DNA from: Armigeres subalbatus
Taxonomy: Eukaryota > Arthropoda > Insecta > Diptera > Culicidae
Direction of reading: 5' to 3'
Length of the DNA: 64,000 nt
Assembly: GCF_024139115.2 (NCBI RefSeq)
Contig: NC_085139.1
Span: forward strand, 868,001 to 932,000
The position numbers were made by a program, and so were the translations under genes. Shown one piece after another: positions 55,257 to 64,000 of the stretch. The notes under the pieces are model-generated. The model was not told the DNA's origin. It did not search any database and saw only the letters and a program-made list of their open reading frames with translations. Every line of letters starts with the position of its first letter. The stretch's first letter is position 1.

Positions 55257-58200
55257 GAAAAATGATTGAAGATCATTTTTAATTTTGACTTCAAATACCT
55301 CTCACAAATTACAATGATTATAATCCTGTTCCTTCAGTAAATTTTACTTTCTTACATTTTAAGCTCATCCCTCTTTTCGAAAAGAATGATTTCACATGGT
55401 ACAATGTCAATGGCAATATGTTTGTTATGATATTTTGTTGGTGGTTGTTTTCCATAATTCTATCTGATAATGGGTGAATTGCATTCTCAATTTCGTGTGA
55501 TTCAAAATAAAGGATAAGTTTCATTAGTATTTAAGAATATGCTATCATTTTAATTTTTAAAATATCAATTCGAAAGGTGTGCAATAATAATCTCCACTTT
55601 TCAGTGTACATTCCACTTAAAAACTCTATATATTTTTTTAAATAATTAAATTGCAGTTGAAGTAGTGTTATACAAATAATAATAATGCTTTTGTCCAATA
55701 TGCTTTGGATTATTTACTGAAGATCGGTAGACATTCATTCAAATACCTTTAGTTTTTCTCTAACGAACCGATAATTTTGTGAAATCTACGTTTTAATATA
55801 CAAAACCGAGTTTAGGTAAAAGAAATGCTTCTTCATTTGTAACTGCTTCGTACACATGAAGTTGATCAGGCTTCTGTGTTTGAACGTTGCAATGAATAAC
55901 ATTTTCTTGTTTTTAAGAAATGGAACTGGTAATTTAATCAATTTAAGCGAAAAGGTCTCAATATGAATTTTGCTAAAGCAGTTTTTTTTCTTCTGTATAA
56001 TTCGTTACGTCTTACGAAATATATAGTAGAAAAATTAATGTTGCATAGAAAAAAACATATAATTAAGGACAGATCCAAAATCAATAAAGTATTAAATATA
56101 TATATTTGAACATTCTTGATTTTTTTCAACGTTGTCGCTATCCATGACAAAATTATTATAGCTGATAAACAATTTTTCCTATATTCTATGACGTCCTTCT
56201 GCTCTTCATTGAGGCAGGCATCCGGGTAATAATAAAAAACTAGCGTGCGCAGACTTATCTGGTCGCTTTTCAAATAAATTTAGGCAACAAGCACTAGAGC
56301 TTGGCCATTTCTTCTTCCGGCATCCGGTATCCTTTTAATCCGGGCATCTGGGGCAATATTTTAAAATTCAATAATAAATAAATACGTGGGTGCAGGCCTG
56401 CAAACCCTTTTTTCTATCACTTTTAGCACCCAGGCATTCCTTGCTATGGATTTTAAGCCTTTTCGCATAGCTAAGGAGAATATTATAATTTTGTTTCCTA
56501 ATTTTAACAACCTTCTGGGGATTTTAAGCCTTTTCGCCCAGGGGTTGAGTAAATAAATAATGAAATGTATTGGTTTTTAACGAAATTCTGGGGATTTTAA
56601 GCCTTTTCGCCCAGTAATTACGTAATAAATAATAAAATGAAATAAATATGTTTGAGCTTACTTTGTAATTTGTTGATATTATTATTTATGTGTTTTTTGT
56701 AGTTGACATTATAAAGTTTTTAGCTATTTTATTTGTATTTTGTTTAGTTTTATTTTAGAAATATCTAATCATATCGTATTTTATATTTCTACATTTTATA
56801 TTCAAATTTTCATTATTCGAGGGTTGTTATTAATGATTTTTAAAAGTTTAAGTTATTTATTTGTTATTGTTGACAAATTATAACAGTTTTGTTTTTGAAT
56901 TGAGTTTTTCAATTGTTAATTTTGCTTTTGTTTATGAGTTCATTATAATATAATTATTGTGTTGAATTTAAATCTTACTTTTTTTAGTAATATCAGAAAT
57001 ATTTGAAATAATTAGTATGTTGCAAATCTTGATTTTGGAATTTTATATTTTCTTTATATATTATTATTTATAAGATATTTTTGGTTTAGGTATATTTTAT
57101 TAAAAATTAATAACACTGGGGAAAAATCTTAACGTTTTACATCGTAGTAGCAAAGCTAAAAGTTCAAAATGAAAGTACTGTGAGTTCACCTCTATTTGTG
57201 AAAATGTAAAATATAGCCCGAGAAGGAAAACATGTTTTTTTTATTATTGGAAAGAAGAAACAAAAAATAAGGGTATAACTCAGGAAAATCGACACATACT
57301 TTATGGCAAAAATCCATGTATTTTGAAATATGCATATCATGCGACGGCACATACTTAATTGCATACAAATTCACAAATGGTTACTATGACCCACATGGAT
57401 AGTATGTGTGAACACTCATGCAATGCATGGAATATATGTCTCGAAAATATGGAATCCATTTCGCTACCCCCATTGCAAAATCCATGTTTGAACTCATGAA
57501 TATAATGCGGAGATTTTTGTAAGTGTAGGGATAAATTTATAATGAATACCAAATATTGTGTTTGATTGATCATTTTTTTTGTTATTGATTGGTAATGATC
57601 AATGTTTACGAAATTTGCATTGTTTTTAATTTTGAAGGCAAATTTGAGCCAGATAAATATAGCCATTCACTTTTATACGGTGAATAGTAGGATAGAGGAG
57701 AAAGAAACTTGTACGATTAGGTTAAAATCAATTAAGTAATACAGAAAGAATGCAAATAAATGTTTTTTTTTTCTTCCTTGGATGATCAAAGTGAAAACTT
57801 TTTGCTCGAAGAAAAAAGTAAAATGTTATAGTTGAGTGTACTCTTCATGAAAGTATTTATAAATGGGTACCTAATTTGGCGATGCAAAAAAAACTTAACA
57901 AAAATGAGATTGCATGAATGGGAATATTGTGCTTACATTTTAGAAAACCACAAAATTACAAAAACTTTTTTTTTGTCATTTTATTTTAAGTTTAACCTGA
58001 AACTAAGATGCATAGTTCATTTAAATGATTATTTTCAAATGTATAAACAAATTTAGATAGGCTTAAAAACATGTTTTTGAATGGTTACATGAAGTAATGC
58101 TAAGGTGAAAAAATAAAATTAGCAGTTTGATGAGTTACCACATTTTGGAAAAAAAATATATATAGGATGAGAAAATATGTTTTTTTTTTATAGGTCAGTT

Positions 58201-59522
58201 TTGGACATTAGTTTTAAGTATGCATTAGAAACGGCTTGAGTTAGTTTACAAATAATTTAAATTTCCTTTCAAGGACAAATTTCCGTCGTATGATACACGT
58301 TGCATGTTTGATATTATTCGAAATTTTGGTAATAGAGTTTGCCATGACATTATTTATAAATAATCTAGTCACAAATAAAAAAGATACAACTGAATTACCA
58401 ACAAAATATATGAATTAAAATTAAAAAGAATAAAATTAAATTGTATTTTTGCAATTGTCAAATTTCTGACAGCAGAAAGGTGTAAATGCACAACGGAGTC
58501 TTTAACTCAAAAATATAGTTTAGGATTAGTACGCTTAATTGCAACAAAGTAGATAAATTTATGACAACTTCGTACAAAAAAAGATGTTTGTTTAGAATTG
58601 TTAGTAAGTTTTTAGTTACACTGGGATTCTTTTCTAACAAGTTTGATAGCTTTTTTTTTCTAAATAAAATCTATTCTTTTTTTTTGTTAATTTGAATAAT
58701 TTTGTAATTTCAATTCTTCAATAATGTGTTCAGCAATAATATTATAAATAGCAATATATAATAATAATAATGATTTTTTTTTATATAAATTTTTCAAATT
58801 TATTAGTCTTTCACTGTTTGATTTAATTATTATGTGCATTTGTGGCAATGATCATATTAATTTAAATAAATAAATAGTAAAACTCTAAACTAAACTGCTA
58901 AACGTCATCCATACTCGAGTGATTCTACTGCACTTTTGTATTGCGCAATTCAGTTGCAACATGAATTTTCTTTATCGTAAACATGTATTTAACGATTTTC
59001 TTCGACTGCATAACGATCCCTTCTATTAAAAACACTTATTTTTAGAAGCTAAATATTGATTCACCTTGTTTCTATGCCTTTGTAATTTCATTAAAACGCA
59101 TAAAAAGATTCACTTCTTCGTAAAATGTAAAAAAATTCAAATTCGTTTTTCGTTGAAGTTTATAAGTGGTTTTTAGTATTATTATTAATTACTTTCTCAT
59201 TGTGTGCTTTTTTTTTGGGTTTTAAACGAACAAATATACGCGCGAACAAATCAATACCGCAGTTAAACAATTAATACGAAAACCTAATATAAGACGTAAA
59301 GTTGTAATTTTGAATCATCAATAAAAATCTACATTTACTCCGTGACTTACAAGAAAAGGGAGAAACTAAACTAGAGCTCATCTAGAGAAAAATGTCGCAC
59401 GACAGTTAGAAGATAGCATTATTCAACAGATTATAATTTCCTTTGATTTTATGCGTACATACAAACAACATGTTGTTCATTTTACTCACTTTCTTTTGAA
59501 ATTAGATAATTTCCGCTATTAC
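55257..59522 (-). other. AT-rich non-coding interior of the LTR element
   Basis: Strongly AT-rich with long T and A runs. The best open frames are 103-111 codons (57355-57666 and 55938-56273, both minus). They are hydrophobic and Lys/Ile/Phe-rich as AT-rich DNA predicts, and no retroelement domain is seen. Confidence 0.6.
56446..56612 (+). repeat. Three-copy tandem of a 25-bp word
   Basis: GGATTTTAAGCCTTTTCGC occurs at about 56449, 56519 and 56592. The second and third copies share TTCTGGGG before it and CCAG after it; spacing is about 70-73 bp. Confidence 0.75.
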
Positions 59523-59599
59523 CTGGTTACTGCTGCATACTTGCTAAATGTTTTCAGCGAATCCATCCGTGTCGAGTCTTTCGGCGGTTCAAAAGACAT
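59523..59599 (-). other. Short ATG-started frame with splice-donor-like end in the leader
   Basis: On the minus strand ATG at 59599 opens MSFEPPKDSTRMDSLKTFSK and continues YAAVTR, then CAG/GTAATA. It sits about 730 nt from the 5' LTR, where gag would start. Sequence from 59523 to 60332 is less AT-rich than the rest of the interior. It could be a gag N-terminus relic, a captured exon, or chance. Confidence 0.25.
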
Positions 59600-60314
59600 T
59601 GGGGTACATGCCTTATCCAGGTTATGGTGTTAGATGATTTTGCTGTGTGACAGCACAGCGACGGCGGCATCCGGAGTTAATGTCGATGTCTTTCTTCCTC
59701 GATATTGGCACTTTATTCTAAAATCAGCGTAGCTCGACCGGACGGACACCACATTAACCGTGCCGTCGTGAAAACGTATGTACTTTTCGCTTCACCTGCG
59801 CCAACTGCATGTATTATGTTGCGCGAGTTGTGCTGTACTCGATAATTAAATCCACCTGCAGCTCCACTTTTGGTCTCGTGTTTCCAAGCGTTGACTCACG
59901 AGGCATTTTGATTGATAAATCCCGATCTCCTACTGAGGCGATGATCGTAGGTTTTTGTTATTATCTTATAGGTCACACGTATCGACTTGTACACAAACTT
60001 TGGTTCAATTGCTCTGTTCACTCACGTTCAAATTTCCATTAGCTTTGAAAACAAGTTTTGTCCAACATATAACGTCATTTTTCCAACATATTATGTAGCG
60101 AATGCACTTGTGTATTCTGTGTGTCCTGCGTCAGCAAATCTCGACCCGAGAACTAAATTACACACATGGTGTGATAACCGCAATTGGGGACATACCGGGC
60201 ATCATTTAAATCCATTTTAGCCACTCAACTATGTACATTTTCTTCAGCCGGCAGGTTGACGGTTCCTGCCGGCTCACCAGTCTTTATCACTTTATTAATT
60301 GCCGGATTCGGCCA

Positions 60315-60332
60315 CTTGTTCACTGGTCGCCA
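60315..60332 (-). promoter_or_regulatory. Primer binding site
   Basis: The minus strand reads TGGCGACCAGTGAACAAG immediately after the 5' LTR. It starts with TGG, complementary to the CCA end of a tRNA. The primer tRNA is not identified. Confidence 0.7.
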
Positions 60333-60714
60333 TGTAACAGGTTAACTGTTCGGCGGGTGATATCTTTTAAAAACGTTACACACTCGTCGAACGTTCAAAC
60401 TAGACTGTTTATTAATTCAAAATTCTTAACTTAACTTGAGCTCCCATTTGGAGGTACCTGAAGTCATTATATAAATCACACCGTCGGCACTAGCGTGCGA
60501 CGGGTAGCATGGGAACAGCTCGCCCTGGGAACAACCATAAAGCGATGACTCTGTAAAACGACACTTCCAAAACGAAGTGCATAAGCATTGCAAAAGGCAT
60601 CGACTTGATGAGTCGCTGGATTATGGAGTCTAGAATTATATACGGCATGCCGCAAGGAATGCGATTTTATGGAATTGAACTAGGGTCGGTGACATACGTG
60701 ATACGCATGCTACA
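60333..60714 (-). repeat. 5' LTR (minus-strand sense)
   Basis: Direct repeat of 54859-55241 with two differences over 383 positions. It would carry the promoter for the element's RNA. Confidence 0.92.
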
Positions 60715-60875
60715 CTATTCTCATTGTACATGCTCTGGAGTTTCTTAAATTCAAGACCAATAACGATGCTGGCTACGTCCTCACAGTCAACTTGGTTAAG
60801 GGGAAGAAAATTAGTTCGTTACTCATTGCTTCAACAGAAGATACCGAGGAATCCTCTGCATCTTCATGAGCGCAC

Positions 60876-60943
60876 CTGTGTTTGTGTTGAACTTAATGTA
60901 AAATTTAAAAAACACACAAATAAAGACATAATAATAATAAAAA
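60876..60943 (+). mobile_element. 68-bp 5'-truncated retro-insertion
   Basis: Ends AATAAAGACATAATAATAAT AAAAA and is flanked by an exact 11-bp duplication CATGAGCGCAC at 60865-60875 and 60944-60954. A very short 3' end of a poly(A)/(AAT)-tailed retroelement or transcript; it contains an AATAAA signal. Confidence 0.75.
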
Positions 60944-60954
60944 CATGAGCGCAC

Positions 60955-61182
60955 TGAAAATTGGCCTGATCGGATAAGAAGTTATTGCCAAAATACTTTT
61001 TTTTATACTTATACGTCTCACTCATTTATAAGGCATTTGTTCTTAACAGATTTGCTCACACAGACTGTATTCGACGCAGAATTATGTCCCATTGTTTCCT
61101 ATTTGAAATTGTTTGGACTGGACTATGGGTTCAGAAGCTATGGTCCGCTATCTGCTAGGTGGAATAATCAGGGTTTTTAATG
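60955..61182 (-). repeat. Family T copy, minus strand
   Basis: On the minus strand it starts AAAACCCTGATTATTCCACC TAGCAG at 61182. One core unit follows with CCCATAGTCCAGTCC, CAATGGGACATAATTCTGCG, TCGAATACAG and CAAATCTGTTAAGAAC. It then breaks off at the site of the 68-bp retro-insertion. Confidence 0.65.
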
Positions 61183-61879
61183 ATTTTGTTTGACTTTCGT
61201 TACAGATCAAAAATGCTCCATCAAAACGAGCCAACAACTTCGCAATCAATAATTTTCGATCACTATAAAAGCCCTCTTTTTCGTATTGTGTATTTGTTAT
61301 CCCTTATCTCTAGTCAGCCCCTAGTATGGTGGTCTTAGGCTGGTGCCCACTAAGCATCCTCGTTATTGACGAACCACACGTGGAGAGTGTGTAGCAATGG
61401 AACCTTAGGAGGTGAGGCTGGGATGCCTCCGCTCACACAACGTAGAATCTATTGAGTTGCCAATCGATCTTCTTCACTTATAATACGTTGAACTTTATTT
61501 TGTCTTTATTTTAGAGATTTTCTATCCGTGGCTAGCACATGTTGCAATAAATAAACTATTGTTATTAGAAGAAGACACTGAAACATTCTATTTTCAAAAC
61601 GACAACACTTAGTATTAACAGTAAAACTGTAAATTATAGAACAACACTTCCTCATTGATTGTTTAGATTATACTACTTTGTACCAAATGTCTATATTATT
61701 GAATGTTTCTTTCAATTTTATTAAATATAAAACAGAATAAAATTAGAAAATGGAATATTTCCATTGAATATCGCCTTTAACCTGTTTCAATGCTTAAATA
61801 TTTCACGGAACAGACAAACCTCGATTTTTCGGAAGTAATACGCACCATCAGGAAGAACAAGAATGGATCAACTGTTTAG
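61183..61879. other. Unassigned stretch
   Basis: No gene or repeat is recognised. Confidence 0.45.
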
Positions 61880-62058
61880 CATTAATGAAACACGACAGTT
61901 CTATGAGAAATTGAGTGAGAATTTCACGTATGAGACACGTGCTACAGCATGATATGTGTAAGGACATAAACGGGAGCCTTCGTACGAACGAGCGTAAAAT
62001 TATCCAATGTCGGCGGGAGCATTCCGAAGAGCAGCTTAATGATCATGTGGTAGATAAC
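61880..62058 (+). pseudogene. Decayed RTE fragment, linker before RT
   Basis: GACAGTTCTATGAGAAATTG, DMCKDINGSLRTNERKIIQ and EEQLNDHVVDN correspond to 52945-53110 of the RTE element. The match ends at about 62058. Confidence 0.65.
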
Positions 62059-62850
62059 TATAAGACCTACTTTTTGACCCCGGAACCTAAAAGCTCGGGT
62101 TCGGAGGGAAACCGGCAGCAAACCCCAGACTGCTGGTCTAGAGCCAACGGCAGTCTTTGGGGCGGGTGCTCAAGACCTCTTTTGGATTCCGGGTCTCAGG
62201 GCGTACGGACGCTGGGGAGATTTCGGATCACGGAAACCAGCCCGATAAACCGGGTGATGGATTGCCGAAAAATGTCACGAAACACGACTCGGATCCGTTC
62301 GTCAACTCACTGACGGGTTTTTAATCCACCTTTCGCAACCGGATCATTAAAACAAACGTGCGTATACTGCGAGCTACCGGGTATCAAAAAAACCTCTTCA
62401 CTTTCGATTTCCTTTTTTCCTCGATGCTTCTCAAATCAGGAGTTAACATCAACTGTCCACTCACGCCGTTTTCCAGCTCTTTCCCGCCCAAAACTCATCA
62501 ATCGATTTCATTTTGATCGCTCTTCATCAGTTCAGTGGATCTGTTCACCCACTCGGCACCCAGATTCTACGTGGCGCACTGGTGCGCTACGCGCATATAT
62601 CAACTGCCCTGTACCCATGCGCGTCGATATGAAATGACCGTTGCAAATCGAAGGAAACTGAATAACAATATTTGTCCCTATTTTCCGTGATCAATGTTTT
62701 AGAATTAGTGACAATTGTTACCCGCCGGTAACACAACCATGGCGGTTTGATCACCAAAATTATGGCTCATATGAACAAAACTATAGATCAAATGACCTAA
62801 ATTATGGATCATCATCACGATAAAAATTGCACAAACTTGAAGTTTTCACC
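62059..62850. other. Unidentified insertion between RTE pieces
   Basis: This sequence has no counterpart in the RTE copy at 51406. It includes a GC-richer block (62080-62330) and an AT-rich end with ATGGATCA/TATAGATCA words (62750-62820). No inverted ends or coding domain were found. Confidence 0.4.
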
Positions 62851-63613
62851 GTCCGTTCACCTATTTGGTTTCGCTTTACGACATTGATAATATGACTCGA
62901 AACTTTGATAAGATGGAGGACCCCTACATCAGACTGAAGAGGGAGTGTAAGTGGATCGGACTAGTCATTAACACGTCGAAGGCGACTTACATGATAGGAA
63001 GATGTTCATGAGAAGACAACCACCCATTCCAAGTTTGTACGGGTGGTGACGAAATCGAGGTGGTTTACGAATTCGTGTACTTGGGCTCATTGCTGACCGC
63101 CGAAAACGATACCAGCAGATAAATTTGAAGACGCATTGTGGCTGGGAATCGTACGTACTTTGAACACTGAAAATCGATTCGATCGAAAAAAAAAAATCGC
63201 CGCTGTACAAAACTTATTATCCACGGAGCGCTCATTACACAGGTAGTCATCTACGGACACGAAACGTAGACAAGCTCATGGAGGACCCAGGCGCACTTAT
63301 AATTTTCAGAAGAAATGTGCAGCGTATCATATATGGTAGGGTGCAGATGGCGGCCGGTACATGTAGCAGGTGAAAGAACCACGACTTGCAGGGAGCGGTT
63401 GGAAGAATCATCCATCGTTCACGTAGTGGAGATTAGAAGGATTTGATGGGCTGGTCGCGTAACCATAATGTCAGACAATAACCCGCTGAAGTGGTTTTCG
63501 ACAGCGATCTGATGGGCACATGGAAGCGAGATGGGTGTCGGGTGTCGATCAAACCGAGTATCTTGATACAATTCATGGGTAATTATAGTTAGGTCTGGCT
63601 TCACACTAATAAA
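62851..63613 (+). pseudogene. Decayed RTE fragment, RT C-terminal region
   Basis: Corresponds to about 53713-54540 of the RTE element: TTTGGTTTCGCTTTACGACA (the FADD catalytic site, now mutated), GGATCGGACTAGTCATTAAC, GACGAAATCGAGGTGG, TACTTGGGCTCATTG, GGTAGTCATCTACGGACACG and, near the end, ACACTAATAAAT. Multiple frameshifts and stops are present, and the level of decay is much higher than in 51406-54556. Confidence 0.65.
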
Positions 63614-64000
63614 TGGGAGAGCTTATTGATCATTAAAATGAACACTAATAAACACGATCAATCGCGCAAGTGGTATGAATTTCAAAGCAATTTTCCTAAT
63701 TCATAACAAAGTTTGCTATCATACTATGCTAATACATCACTTATGCCCTTTGTATAAGATAGACTATGAAAATACGAGCTTAGTTTATTTAATGCTAAGT
63801 CTGCATACTAAGAAAAACGAAACTTTCAAATGATTATGACCTGCTTTCTTTTCTATTTTCAAAACTTTATTTAGGTGTTTTTTTAATCTTAAAATTAAGT
63901 TCAACATCGTATGACATGCCTTCAATTTTAACTCTGATTTACAAGTTTTTACAACAGATCATAATTTAATTACATTCGTTATAATAATTCAAGTCTGGGA
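63614..64000. other. AT-rich unassigned end of window
   Basis: No gene or repeat is recognised. Confidence 0.5.

Larger units (their letters stand above)
54859..60714 (-). mobile_element. Non-autonomous LTR retrotransposon, recent
   Basis: Two direct repeats of 383 and 382 bp with TG...CA ends enclose 5.09 kb and are flanked by CTAT (54855-54858 and 60715-60718). The element reads on the minus strand: an 18-nt tRNA-primer-like site abuts the LTR at 60332 and a purine-rich tract abuts the other LTR at 55242. The LTRs differ by one substitution and one 1-bp indel. No gag, protease, RT, RNase H or integrase motif is present in any frame; the interior is very AT-rich. This fits a LARD-like element relying on proteins from an autonomous relative. 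Confidence 0.85.

Noticed and set aside
55938..56273. 111-codon frame with two hydrophobic segments, considered as an env or membrane protein
   Set aside because: AT-rich DNA readily yields Ile/Phe/Leu-rich frames; there is no signal peptide, no family motif and no coding-like composition.

Overview
The window looks like mosquito chromosomal DNA, most likely Aedes. The evidence is several copies of the tRNA-derived SINE Feilai, RTE-clade non-LTR remnants resembling Aedes JAM1, BEL/Pao remnants, many MITE families, an AT-rich background and the absence of bacterial-type operons. No complete host protein-coding gene could be supported. It reads as intergenic or intronic DNA built from layered transposable elements, almost all of them broken.

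Layout. 0-9.5 kb: three Feilai copies (two split by hAT-type foldback elements at nearly the same site), an RTE 3' fragment, a degenerate minisatellite, and a tandem-cored repeat family called 'family T' here. 9.6-11.2 kb: a non-repetitive, GC-richer island that could hold a non-coding first exon or promoter. 12.3-15.9 kb: small MITEs, a second tRNA-headed SINE, and a deleted non-LTR element with 32-bp target duplications that carries a MITE and a Feilai. 18.2-22.5 kb: a pair of Feilai copies in opposite orientation, a LINE C-terminal fragment, and a nearly full-length but defective APE-type LINE. 25.6-31.1 kb: SINEs, BEL/Pao gag and pol remnants, and two family T copies. 31.6-36.7 kb: a TA-flanked MITE, a Jockey/CR1-like LINE with a nested MITE, and a TTAA element nested in another TTAA element. 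39-42 kb: mostly unique sequence.

42.5-49.4 kb is the most distinctive part. A TA-flanked pogo-like element abuts a 4.48-kb DNA transposon with inverted repeats of about 0.5 kb. The transposon has a spliced, minus-strand gene for a zinc-finger/HTH plus DDE-like transposase, whose superfamily I cannot name. Oppositely oriented degenerate minisatellites lie on either side, at 41.8 and 50.0 kb, followed by a 0.6-kb pyrimidine tract. 51.4-54.6 kb is an almost full-length RTE element.

54.86-60.71 kb is a minus-strand LTR retrotransposon with a 4-bp target duplication and LTRs differing at only two positions. Its 5.1-kb interior is AT-rich and shows no gag or pol, so it looks like a recently moved non-autonomous (LARD-like) element that must borrow proteins from a relative. 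The window ends in decayed RTE pieces.

The genes do not form a pathway; the functional relations are parasite to parasite. SINEs depend on LINE machinery, MITEs depend on hAT, Tc1/mariner and TTAA-type transposases, and the LTR element depends on an unseen autonomous partner. Assignments rest on reading motifs, inverted repeats and target duplications by eye; no database search was possible.
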